A stretch of 64,000 bases of DNA, from contig OZ038380.1 of the NCBI GenBank assembly GCA_964036045.1, forward strand, positions 66,597,591 through 66,661,590, in the 5' to 3' direction. Shown here in pieces: positions 13,061-23,680 of the stretch. The notes under the pieces are model-generated. The model saw only the letters and a program-made list of their open reading frames with translations. It did not search any database and was not told the origin of the DNA. Position numbers and translations under genes: made by a program. How positions within the stretch are numbered: the stretch's first letter is position 1; the number at the start of each line of letters is the position of its first letter. This DNA is from Eutreptiella sp. 'Long Island Sound 2002'. Lineage: Eukaryota > Euglenozoa > Euglenophyceae > Eutreptiales > Eutreptiaceae.

Positions 13061-13741
13061 ACGCAACCCAAAAAGCCCCGCCCACCGAAGCGCAAGTCCT
13101 TTGAATCGGGCAGCAGCTCTTCGTCCCACCAGGCACTCCCCCGTGGACATGGGAAGGCGGTGAAGGGGAAGCAGCGGCAGCAACAGAAGCGGCGCGAGGA
13201 GCCCCCCTCTTTGGAGGGAGATGATTCACCTGACCCCCTGCTTGGTGAACAGGTGTATGTGCCCTACACTGATGGTGTCTACCCGGGGGTTGTAACCTCG
13301 GTTGCGGCGGGGCAGGGGGGGACAGTGTGGGTGGAACACTCACGGGAAAAGGAGATGTTTCGGGTCGAGAGGCAGCTGTTGTATGCCTCTCATGCTGCAG
13401 CAGTGACCCACTGGGAGCAGCAGAAGGCTGCAGTTGCAGGTAAGAAGGCCGCCAAGGCCAAAAAGAAGCCTAACCCTAAACCGGACGCTGACCCGCTGGC
13501 TGAGCCGGCCCCCAAGCCAGCCAACCCTGAACCCAAGCCTGAGGCCAAGCAGGCCCCTCAGCCCGAGCCCAAAGCTGCCCCTCAGGCCGCCCCCATGAAG
13601 GTGGATGCCCCAGCGCACCCCTCAGCCAAACCCGCAGCCCAACCACCTGCCCAAACCCATGCCCCAGCCCCGGATGGGGGCGAAACCCAGGCCATGGCCC
13701 CCCTTTGGGAGGACCCGACAGGCCCCAGCCCTGAGGTGTAG
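13061..13741 (+). CDS. Hypothetical basic, Pro/Ala-rich protein with a possible SH3/Tudor-like segment
   Basis: The frame is open from before 13061 to a TAG at 13739 and has no ATG near its 5' end, so this is probably a last exon or a truncated gene. The first part is basic and serine-rich (KKPRPPKRKSFESGSSSS, then KQRQQQKRREEPP) and looks like a nuclear-localisation type segment. A compact block follows at about 13245-13395 (LGEQVYVPYTDGVYPGVV ... GGTVWVEHSREKEMFRVERQ), with the alternating hydrophobic pattern of SH3-like barrel folds such as Tudor or Agenet. A Lys/Ala stretch and a long Pro/Ala/Glu tail close the protein. I do not recognise the gene. The domain call is an inference from pattern only. 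A transposon-borne chromatin-binding module is an alternative. It lies directly beside the minisatellite block. Confidence 0.45.
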   Translation, partial: TQPKKPRPPKRKSFESGSSSSSHQALPRGHGKAVKGKQRQQQKRREEPPSLEGDDSPDPLLGEQVYVPYTDGVYPGVVTSVAAGQGGTVWVEHSREKEMFRVERQLLYASHAAAVTHWEQQKAAVAGKKAAKAKKKPNPKPDADPLAEPAPKPANPEPKPEAKQAPQPEPKAAPQAAPMKVDAPAHPSAKPAAQPPAQTHAPAPDGGETQAMAPLWEDPTGPSPEV

Positions 13742-14308
13742 GGCGGCATGAACAAGCAAGGACAAGCAATGACAAGCAAGTACAGGAGAGATTGAAGCAT
13801 GAGCAATTTTCGTGTGCCTGTGCATCTGTTCATAAAACACGTTCATAAAACGCGTTCATAAAACGCTCGGCGCGTTCATAAAGCGAGTTTCGAATTATGA
13901 ACTGAATTATGAACCGAATTATGAACAGGGGAGGACGTTTTCATAATTTTCAAAAAGTGGCAAAAATGGCAACCCCCGGCGGACAAAAAAAAACTCACCC
14001 CAGTTGACCCAACCCCCCCCAATTTTGAACGAAAATGGCCCATGGGTACCCTAGCAAGAGCAAAATCCGTTCATATTTCATAAAACCATTTATGATGAAC
14101 AAAACCACCTTTCATACAGGTACCAAGGGTTGATTTAGACAGGCATCTTGACACATTTACACACATCCACTACCAAACCCTTGATTGCAGTTGCACACTG
14201 TCGGGGCTTGAAAACAATTTTTCAACAGCCAGACATTTTAGCTGGAGGCAGCAGGGCTTCTCTATCCGGCTCCTAGGCCGACACACTTTCCCACACGTTT
14301 TCCACACC
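13742..14308. other. Intergenic; short GTTCATAAAACG repeats
   Basis: Contains a short cluster of the motif GTTCATAAAACG (four imperfect copies, 13832-13880), then a triplicated GAATTATGAAC motif (13892-13925). No coding sequence or RNA gene recognised. Confidence 0.5.
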
Positions 14309-16486
14309 ATGGATTTTGTAAAAATGATGAGTGCGTCACGCAGAGCAAGTATAGTGCTCCGATACACGCGATTACCGTCCCATTACCCCATCCTAATGCA
14401 TGGTGCAGCAACAGGAGGTGCACACAGATGGTTAGGAGGCATTCGTCCTCTAGCACCGGGCTCCATGCGATTTTCAGACCACCCCACAACATTAGTACTA
14501 CGTGCCACGGCGAATTTGGAAGGATGCTCCCTCTGCATTGTTCCTTCAGTCACTAGAATCAGGATGGACAGGTATACAATCAACTACAGTGGTGATGTTA
14601 CATCAATTTTTGGTGCAGTGCATCAAGCAAGTCAGTCATAAAAATCCGGTGGTACACAACTCTACGCAGCCTATGGCGAGCACGCCAGAGTTTCAATGAC
14701 CACATGTCGTGCATACAATCCCCATTTGGAAGCATCTATGCGGCACACTCCACGGATCCTTCCTGTTTCATCATTTTGATGCATCATATTGGCATACAGG
14801 TCCATCTCCCAAAAAGCATTATGAATGTGGAACCCCATGTATAAGGTAACTAGCTCAGCACAGGCAAGTCAAGTACACACATGGATGTGTGAAGGATATT
14901 AAACCATGGCCACAACACGACAAGCAGGATGGCCTCTTCGTGATTGGCAGAGTGAACTCCCTGTCACCACAATACCTACAGCAGAACCTCTCGCAGCTCA
15001 TGTGCCCGTAGTGGCGTTTTCCCCAGTCAATCCTATATTTATGACAGATGGGTCGTGGTACCCGGATGGGAGATGTGGGGGATGCATAGCCGTCATTTGT
15101 GCAGATACATACAAGTATGTCTTGTATCCAGTGGCAATTCCATTACTTTTGGATCACTGTACGCAGTAGAGCTGTATGTTGGATGGATATTGTTACACAT
15201 TCGTACACAATGACAATATGCAACAGATGGGTTTTGGTGCTCCAAGGGATAGATGTTCATTGAATCTATGTCATATGTACAAGCTTTACAATCACAGAAT
15301 GATTCGTCATGCCCTATTGTAAGGAAACTCCTACGCGCTTGTCGCACATTAGCCCAGTCCTTTGCCCCTCCACGACACATGCATTCACATAGAACCGGCA
15401 CCGTTTTGGACAAAATACTAAACGATGTGGATCGTGAAGCAAAAAACACAGCACGCAAGCAGAAAGCACGTGTCAGGTGGTTGTCTGATTTGGATATACC
15501 ACAGCCAGTCTTCACAATAAAAGGGAGGCAAAAACACGATTTTTCCTCATACATAGAGCGGAAATTGCAAGAGATGTATTGTAAACATCATCAATTGACA
15601 TATGCACCGGTGCAAACCAAGTGCGGCTTATACACAAATATGTTTATGAGAGGAGAAATATTGTGGCCAGTACATCTGTTCATCATATCACTCATGCAGG
15701 ATGTTCACAGCTCATGCACTCAGTGATTGCCCCTTTTTCTCTTTCAAAATATGGTATCTGTATATAAAGATCAGTCTATTGATCCCCTCCCTCAACCCTG
15801 CGTGGCATCGCTGTATACCTACGCCCTGGGGAGTGATAGTGCGCACTCAGAGAGGTGTTTTACTCATCATACAAGACAGCTCGGTATACATGAATTTTCG
15901 ATACGACTCATTTCGTTTTACCCTCACCGAAGAGGTTACAACCCAAGCAGTGCGCACGGCAAATGAGCATGGTGCTACGCAGGTTATGCTAGCCTGCCTG
16001 TTAGGATCTCTCCTCACTACATGGCATAAAATAGACCATATTAATTGTGTGCCAATTTTGCCAGACTATCCAGATTTCGTCATGCCCCGCAATCCGTATG
16101 GTATGGTAGCACATATCCTAACACACCCGGAACGAATGCCAGATGAATGGATTCCTTGGGATGCAGATGTTATCGTGTGGCCCTCTCCACCATTGTTGTA
16201 CCAACTGTCACATGCGTTCTCACTAAATGTCTCTCTTCCTCACCTTCGCATGTCTGCTCCCGACCTATCCCCTACCTTGTACTGATACATGACACAGATC
16301 ACAGGCAAATGGCCTGAAACATCAGTGGGGACGCCGTCCGTTGCTTTCTTGGATGCACCTAAACCCTTGCGGTTGGAGGGTATATTTCAAGGAATGAAAT
16401 ATTGGGAACTCGAGTATGGGTATCCAGAGCACACTCGATTTCTGCTGTGTCTAAACAAGGACACCAATAGGTCCTTCGTGTCGTAG
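14309..16486 (+). pseudogene. Decayed element of unknown class with a broken RNase H domain
   Basis: A run of short open frames on the plus strand suggests a once-continuous coding region cut by frameshifts. The clearest part is an RNase H-like domain spread over three frames. It has TDGSWYPDGRCGGCIAV at about 15041-15100, an E in a YAVELYVGW block near 15160-15190, an IESMSYVQALQ block near 15256 where families normally have a TDS motif, and SHRTG ... LNDVDREAK near 15385-15440. That is the usual D-E-D-D order of RNase HI. Upstream (14309-14890) and downstream (15440-16486) frames, including one open at 15701-16285, match nothing I recognise. A LINE with RNase H or another retroelement is possible. 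I see no RT motif that would decide it. Confidence 0.4.
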
Positions 16487-16688
16487 GCTCGTACACTTCT
16501 CAAGGGTTTTAGAGTGATGTTGGAAGCATAGGCACTGCCTTTTGTGGTCCAATACCAGGATTACCGTATGCTCTTGCACCCCAACCATAAATGGACAGTG
16601 AACCGGATGGAATATTCGTCAGCGGACGGATAGCACGTTTGTGAGTCGCTATGGCAGCGTTTCGTTTTGTTCATAAGTCGCAATTTGC

Positions 16689-16709
16689 ATGTGTGTGTGT
16701 GTGTGTGTG
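16689..16709. repeat. (GT)n microsatellite
   Basis: About ten uninterrupted GT dinucleotides. Confidence 0.95.
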
Positions 16710-19700
16710 CAACATAGCATCCTCTGATTTGCCATAGTATGCTAAGGGTTTAGAAGCACAAGATTACTCTAAATTTGGCACAGTTTTTGTTTCAAGACAA
16801 GCACTCCAACAGTGGCTGGACAGTGAACTAGGTGGAAAGTACAGCAGAACGATGCCACACCACAGACTCCAAACGGATACCAGGGGAATCACCATGGACG
16901 CAGTCAACCAGCATCCGGCGCGGTGGAATGCCAATCACCGTACACTACTCCTCCTCCTTCTCCTCCTCCCCATGCTTTGAAAAAAATTTCCCCACTGCAG
17001 ATATACCCCAAAATGATCAGCGCGACGTGGAGGTCATTTTGAGCCAAATATGTTGGGGTCCGGGAGCCCCCCCCCCCCCCACCCCCCTCCTCCAGCCAAC
17101 CCCCAGACCCCCCCCCCCCCCTCCTGACAATGGCAGGAGGGAGGCAGTCGGTGTCTGGCCTGTTGCCACGCCCCCCCCTGTGTGTGGCGCTCTTTTTCGT
17201 GCGGTGCAAAGAAATTGCCCACACAAAGGCCCACGCTGTTTTGGAGTGTTGGTTTCCCTTTGGCCTTCGCCCGCACATCGGTCTGGGGTGGGGCTTACAT
17301 CTCACGACCTTTGTCCACCACGTGAGTGTTTGTGCCTCCGCTGTCATGCCCTTCGCCGCCGCTCCCTCCCCCCGCACACACTGCCCTGGTGTGTGCCGTG
17401 GTTTCATTGGGTCTGTCACGGTCATGATGCTGCATTCCACTGCTGATGTCCCCTGTGCAGAGGTGATGTTGGAATGCGGGGAAAGTCCTGCAGTCATCAA
17501 AGTGGAGGAGCCGGAGGTCTGCAAGTACGTCCTGACGTTTGCATGCCCCCAGGCATGCGTTGAGGAGTAGGGGTCTGCACTTGGGCGTCCGAGCCGTGCA
17601 CTGAGACGAGCTGCTGCTGATGCACGGCATTCCTTTGCCGTCAACTGTCGTGCCTCAGCCCCGCCTGTGTTTTGTGTTCCCAAGTCCGGCTTGGGCTTGG
17701 CCTGTCCCTCGATCCATCGGGCAGACGGGCCTTTGGTCTACATGCTCGGCCACTTCCCGCCCACAGAATCACCGCACGCCCGGCGCCTATCCCTCAGTTC
17801 TGGGGGGGCTGGTCGTCGCTGTGCCCTCGTGGCGCTGAGTTTCGGACAGACCATGTCCCTGTGCACTGTGGCCCTCGGTGTCGCCACATTTTCACCGCCG
17901 CTCATGGACCAGGCGAACGGCCACAGACACGTACAAGTGCACAATTCAAATGCCGGCGGGCACCTTTGCCTTGAAGACAAGGGGCGTGGCGTGGGAACTC
18001 CTCCACCGATCAGCACGAGGCAGCCCCCGCCGGAATCCCCCCCTTTTGGTGGGGCCGCGGGGTGCCTGTCCGCTGGTGCAGGCATTCTGTATGGGCGGCC
18101 CACCCGCGTGCCCTCTGCCACATTGTTCCTCGCTGGCCGCGCGTTGTCGTGGGGCACACTGCGCTGTCGCCTGCCTTGTGCGCATGCATCACCACGTGGT
18201 GCGGCCGGACGTGAAGGTCATGTTGCCTGCGCTGCACAACTGTCGGACTCGATCAGTGGACGCGCGGCGCTGTGTCCCTGTTGTTCAGTGCTGGTCCGAC
18301 ATGTGAGTGGCCGTCACTCTGTGAGTGAGTGAAGGGTCGCGCCCTGCCACAATATTGACGGGAGGCCGGGAACGACGGGAGAGGAGAGCCAGGGAGGTAG
18401 GGACAGTCAGGAGAAAGGAGTGGACAACAGGACAATGGGGGAGGGAGTGGACGCAGCAGCTGCGTGATCTGGAGATGATGGAGGGGAGAGCAGAGACGGC
18501 TCCAGGAGTCTTGTCCCAGTCAACGGTATGTGAAGAAGGCAGAGGACGACGCGGGACGGAGGCATCTGTGCCCATATCCCCCGAATCAGGGCATTCAATG
18601 CCACGTGCCGTTCCCTGCACAACGGAGCGCTCAGGACTTCCGTCCCACGGTTTACTGAAGTCCCCTCCTGAATGCACTATGGCCAATGCTGCTGCATGGG
18701 GCACAGCAGGCGGAACGGGACTCCAAGCAGGTGACGGTGTCCTGTCAACTGCAGAGACATTCGAAGCAAAAGCCACAAACCGCAGCCCGTCTCATCGGGC
18801 ATCAACCACCACAAAGTGCGTTCGGCCGGGCGTAGCTGAGAGATTGTGTGTGGCATGTCGTCGCATGTCTGTATAGTCATCCTTTTTCACAGTGTTTTCA
18901 AAGGGTTCGGCAGCTGGCCCCAAGTGCCTGCCATTCTGCTCCATCAGTGAGGCCTACCCCCATCCTCGGGCGTGTCATTGTCCCACCTCCACGTGACAGA
19001 TGCCTTTCCTGGGTGTGGGAGGAAGCAACACCACACCGCAGTGAATCCCGTCCAATGGCACGGCCATTCCCAGAGTAAGGGCTTTGTTCATGCTGCAGGT
19101 CCCCGCTTATTCAGCCGTCCGTGCACCGCAGTGGCTGCGGACTGGGCACGTCAGATATCTGCCCGTGGCCGCCCATGGTATCCGCTCTACTGACCTTTTT
19201 TGTGGTTCGGTGTTGTTGTGCATTGCATACACTTTTGATTTCAGGTTCCGCTCTCTCTTGTGTTTGGGCGGCGTGCCATCTGCTGTTTGGTGCCGGTTGA
19301 CGTTTGCTTGTCCAGTTGTTGACGGCCCATCGCACCGTCGCATGGGAGTGCAGCACATGCCTGAGGCCGTGGCCCAGGCGTTGGCCTGGGCGTGTGTTGC
19401 GGCCACTGTGTGAGGGTTGTGTGCCTGCGCTGTGTGTGGCAGACGAGTGGGGGCCACCGGTCAGGGGCCATGGGACAGACACAGAGGCGCAGCCATGAGT
19501 GGGGGTGCGATAGGATGGGAAGTGTAAGGGATTGAAGGCACCCCCCTGCGGGGAGGCCAAATGCCCGGCACCAGCCCCCAAAGTCATGATGCCGGTGAGT
19601 GAGCAGTTCCAAAATGGGGACATTGTCACGGTGGCATCATGAGCCCCCCCCCCCCCCCCCCACCTCTGGCTCTTTTCTGACCCCGCCCGCTTCACCCTAA

Positions 19701-20201
19701 ACACACTTATCCACGAGTAGAGGATTCCCTCCTCAAAAGGCGAATAACTACGCACACCCTGAAGTTCAACTAGCATACTCACTCAGCCTTGATGGAAGCC
19801 CCCCCCCCCCCCCCCACTTTGCGCCCGGTTGGTCGATGCAATAACCAGGCCCCAAGGCACTTTTGGTTCGGCCAAGCAGTTTGCTGGTCTGCGGAGGGGG
19901 GGCAAAGTGACCCATATTTGCAGTGGAGGGAATCCGCAAAGCGGGTGTATTCAGGGAAAATGACCGCCATGGGGCAGTGGTGCCGTTGACCAGCGCGATC
20001 AAGCAGTGCACCGGCAATAGTATTGCCCTGGAGACCCTCTGATCACCGCCATGACGTGCAATTCAACCACATCCTGAACCCAGAGCCATGTGGACATGGT
20101 GTATTCACCGGTGCACAAGGGCTGTCAGTCACAGGCTGCAGAGTCCCTGACAATTGTGCGTAGTGGCCCACACATCGCAGCCCCTCAACACATCTCACTG
20201 C

Positions 20202-20225
20202 ATGTGTGTGTGTGTGTGTGTGTGC
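20202..20225. repeat. (GT)n microsatellite
   Basis: About eleven GT dinucleotides followed by interrupted GTGTGTGCGTGGGTG sequence up to about 20268. Confidence 0.95.
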
Positions 20226-20383
20226 GTTCGTTGCTTTCTCTCACAAAGTGTGTGTGTGCGTGGGTGTGACGAGTAGTGGTTCTCAAATACTATTGCGCGA
20301 GAAGTGGGGCTTGGGGATAGTGGGGAACGAGGCATGGCAGGGCTGGGGCGCAGCAAGGGCCACGGCATCTTTAGTCCTTGAGT

Positions 20384-20610
20384 CAAACAAAGGGGGACAA
20401 AATCAGAATTGGCTACCTCATCCTTGCCTTCTTGGGGGCCCAAAAGAGGGCGGAAGTGCTATGTAACCCCTGTTTTCTCGGGATCCCCAAACAAATGGGG
20501 ACAAAATCAGAAGTGGCTCCCTCCCCCTGCCTTCTCGGGGGCCCAAAAGAGGGTGGAAGTGCTCTGTAACCCCTACGTTCTCGGGGGTCCCCAAACAAGG
20601 GGACACAATG
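20384..20610 (+). repeat. 104-bp tandem repeat (left arm of an inverted pair)
   Basis: The landmark CAAACAA occurs at 20384, 20488 and 20592, giving a 104-bp period. Each unit carries a GGGGACAAAATCAGAA block, a CCTTCTTGGGGGCCCAAAAG block and a GGAAGTGCT block. The same unit appears in reverse orientation at 21591-21738, so the intervening ~980 bp are bounded by inverted repeats. Confidence 0.9.
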
Positions 20611-20735
20611 AAAAGTCAAAACCTACGCTAGGGCAACAATATGATGCCCCTAGTATCTCAAAGTATGGGTCTCTAGTACCTCCAGACGCCCAAATATTTG
20701 CACTACGCGCGCACGGCGCTAAGTGCGCCCCCTTT
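20610..20735 (+). repeat. TIR-like inverted repeat, left copy
   Basis: Begins AAAAGTCAAAACCTA and includes a TTTGCACTACGCGCGCACGG block at about 20697-20716. The reverse complement of 23596-23680 contains matching blocks in the same order (AAAGTCAAAAGCCTA, then TTGCACTGCACGCGCACCGG). The two copies flank the transposase remains at 21740-23338. The match is imperfect, with gaps between blocks, so the exact ends are uncertain. Confidence 0.5.
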
Positions 20736-21590
20736 GACTTTGCCGTCAAAATGCCTGGCACTTGTCCTCTTTTGTGTAGTGCATGCATTCCTACATGTGC
20801 TTACATGTGCTTACATGTGCCTACATGAGACGGCATAGCACAAAGGCCTGGGCCGTAAAGCCACAGGGCATGCAGGGGGATGAGTGCTCAATGCTTATAC
20901 AAGTGGATGCATTTGAGAGAGAACAAGTGCCTGGAAATTGGAGCCGAAGAAATACAGGAGTACTGTGGGGGCCTGCGTGCAGTGGGGCGGACACCCTCTT
21001 GGGAACCACGTCCCCAGTCTGCTGCAGAAATGGGAAAGGAAAACAGAGAGGCACAGGGAGCCACACCATCGGCAAACAACGAGGGTGTAGGAGGCAGGCC
21101 ACCAGAACATCTGAGCAGAAGGCCGGTAACCGATGCCCGAGACAGGGCACCTATCCAGTCCACGGTCCACACACCAGTACAACGTCATCATGGCAACATC
21201 CAAAACGAGACGATGGTTGGCACGTATTCGGCGGCAGGTGGTCATAAACTGACGGCAATTGGTGGGGAAGTGATAACACACCACCACAACCATGAGCATG
21301 TGCATATGCCCCACCCATGAGACCATGGGCACATGGCACCCAGGAAATGCTTCTCTTGAGCATCGGGCACCAAACATTGACATGTTGTCTGTGTGGTTGT
21401 GTGCGGAGCTGCATTGCACCGATTGGCGGTCCAGGTGCTTTGCTGACTAGGAACACACAGATGCACTGAAAGTGGCAGATTGCGGATTGTGGTTTGCCAC
21501 AGGCTTTCAATTCCTCGAAGGTAACGAAAAGCATTGAATACATGTAGGGTCGTGTCCCGAGTGGACCATCTGCCGCCATGACCCCCGAGG

Positions 21591-21738
21591 GACCCCCGAG
21601 AACGCAGGGGTTGCGTAGCACTTCCGCCCTCTTTTGGGCCCCCAAGAAGGCAGGGGTGAGGGAGCCAATTCTGATTTCGTCCCCCTTTGTTTGGGGACAC
21701 CCCGAGAACGCAGGGGTTGCATAGCACTTCCGAGAGAG
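21591..21738 (-). repeat. Inverted copy of the 104-bp repeat (right arm)
   Basis: The reverse complement reads through the same blocks as 20384-20610: GGAAGTGCTATG, CAAACAAAGGGGGACG, CTTCTTGGGGGCCCAAAAG, then GGAAGTGCTACG. About 1.4 units are present. Repeat-built inverted arms around a ~1-kb interior are typical of foldback-like non-autonomous DNA transposons. No target-site duplication could be defined by eye. Confidence 0.85.
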
Positions 21739-21739
21739 A

Positions 21740-23338
21740 GGGTAAAAAACTGGCAAAACATGCCTCGCAGGTTGTTGAAAAGCGGCAACGCACATTGGAT
21801 GCGTTTTGTCGTGCTGCGGCCCCTCGCGCTAATGTGGCTTTGTCTAGCTCAAGTGTCCTTCAACCCTCTGCCCCCCGTGGCTTCGCAATCTCAACCCTAA
21901 TCCAACGGGGCTTCGTCTAGCTCAAGTGTCCTTCAACCCTCTCAATCCTCTCAACCCCCTGCGGATTCGCAATCTCAACCCTAATCCAACGTGGCTTCGT
22001 CTAGCTCGAGTGTCCTTCAATCCTCTCAATCCTCTCAACCCCCTATAGCTTCGCAATCTCAACCCCAATCCGATTCTAATCGCAGGGGAAAGGAGAGAGC
22101 TGCTTCTTCGCAACCCAAACCACCTGCCAAGAAAACCAAGAACAGGAAGCACCCCGATGAACCTCGGACATTCACCGAGGAGGAGGTGGCAAAGATGAAC
22201 AAACAAGCGGAAGATAAGATTCTTGAGATGATGCTCCATATACATGAGAAAAGCATTGGGGCTCACCCCCTTGACCCTCAACTAGATGGTGTTCAATGGT
22301 GGATTAAGCATTGCGGCGGATCTTGCTCGATGAGACGGCAAATTAGTTATATGGGTCTTGATGCCTACTCTACCGAGGAGCTTTGACTGAAGTAAGGGCA
22401 TGAGGACATATTTCCGCGCGAACATTTGTTTCGCTTCTTTTTCTTCTTGAAGCACGCCTCCACCTCATGGGTGTGCTCATCTCCTCTCCGGAGCAAAGGG
22501 GTGCTCTGAGGATGCTTGGTGGGCAAGTCTGCATCATGTTTGTTTTTACTTGAATGGCATTGTTGCCGAAATTCGATGGGTGGAAAGATTGTTTGAGTGG
22601 AACCATGTCCCACATTTTCCTTATTTTGTCACACATTATGTGGACAACATGCCCAGCCCTTGTATAGGAGGCATCCTTTGTGATGTCCTCTTCAATCCAA
22701 AATATGTCGGCTGTGTATATAAAGTAACGGTTGCCATTGATAGTCTTGGCAACATTATTTGGATTTGTCCGTTAGCCCCTGGGACATCGGCGGATGTTCT
22801 CATTTGGGATCGCGAGGGGCCCAAAAGGGTAAAGGGACATTATATGGATTATGAGATTGGCTGCATGGATGGTGCATACAAGGGGTGCCTCCATGTGGTA
22901 TGGCCCTTTATCGGTCGAAAGACTTTGACGGAGCGCCAAAAGGAATACAACGATGTGGATGGTTTCCGTAGGCCATGAATTGAGCACTTGTTTGCACGCA
23001 TGTGGCATTGGGGCATTGTCAGGAACATATGGAGGGGATCCGGTACTGAGTTGCATGAGTACATGCGTGTACTCTTGCATTTGCAGCAATTTTTGATTCG
23101 AAGACAAGTACGGTACCCTCCATATGGTCCATGGGAACATGTACCTGCACATGTATGGGCTGCACCTACATAGGAGGGCAATGATGATGACGATGTGGTG
23201 GGTGACGATGGGGATGTATGTGCCCTTTGTTGCACCAAGTCTCACCCTGAGAAGATGTCCATGTGTGACAAGTGTCCGTTGCAATATTGTACGGATTGCA
23301 TTGGCACACATACATGTGACAATGTCGCTGTGCTTTAA
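21740..23338 (+). pseudogene. PIF/Harbinger-like DDE transposase, decayed, with C-terminal Cys-rich finger
   Basis: The N-terminal part (about 21750-22386) is Ser/Gln-rich, built on a 73-84-bp internal repeat, with a basic segment and an FTEEEVAKMNKQAEDKI helix. Frameshifts follow. The catalytic part (22550-22978, continuing in the same frame) has GGILCDVLFNPKYVG with the likely first D, the AIDSLGN ... PGTSADVLIWD strand typical of DDE_Tnp_4 proteins, CMDGAYKG with the second D, and IEHLFARMWHWGI with the E. A single TGA at 22976-22978 stands where Arg is expected before IEHLF. After a further in-frame TAG the frame reads an acidic linker (about 23177-23220) and a CALCC ... CDKC ... CTDC ... 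HTC finger, and ends with TAA at 23336-23338. The family assignment follows from motif order. The element is not functional as it stands. Confidence 0.72.
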
Positions 23339-23595
23339 TTCACCAACTGTGTCATGTTGCGCACACAAGTTGCTCATTCTGATTTTGTACTTAGTGGACA
23401 ATTGAACAGAAAGAAGGACATGTGTTGTTGAGAGTGGACATTTGGGGTAGCGACCATCGCTGCTCATGGCTTTCCGCATTTTGCATGATGTCTTATGTGG
23501 AGGGAAGGTAGCTTGCATTTGTCCTCAACTACGGGAGTTCGGGTGACGTATATTTAGGGGCGTTTGGAAGGGGTGGGCCTGGGGTCTCTTCGGGG

Positions 23596-23680
23596 GGAAC
23601 CTAGTGTAAAAGTAGCGCCCGGTGCGCGTGCAGTGCAAGGGCGCCCCCAAATACCTCTAGTGAATAGGCTTTTGACTTTG
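23596..23680 (-). repeat. TIR-like inverted repeat, right copy
   Basis: Partner of the repeat at 20610-20735, in reverse orientation. The pair would bound an element of about 3.07 kb, a plausible size for a Harbinger-like transposon carrying the enclosed transposase. No flanking target-site duplication was established. Confidence 0.45.

Larger units (their letters stand above)
16487..20383. other. GC-rich region without a supported gene
   Basis: Nearly 4 kb with overlapping open frames on both strands, as expected from high GC. None shows a recognisable motif. Sequence landmarks are C homopolymers near 17070, 17112, 19648 and 19800, and two GT microsatellites. The frames longer than 200 residues here (16832-17446 plus, 16904-17683 minus, 17667-18332 plus) overlap each other and run through the homopolymers. 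I regard them as chance. Confidence 0.5.

Noticed and set aside
16904-17683. 259-codon open frame on the minus strand
   Set aside because: It is GC-rich, crosses poly-C/poly-G homopolymers that translate as poly-Gly, overlaps frames on the other strand and shows no domain.
21151-21795. 214-codon open frame on the minus strand
   Set aside because: It runs through the inverted 104-bp repeat and has no motif; the repeat explains its openness.
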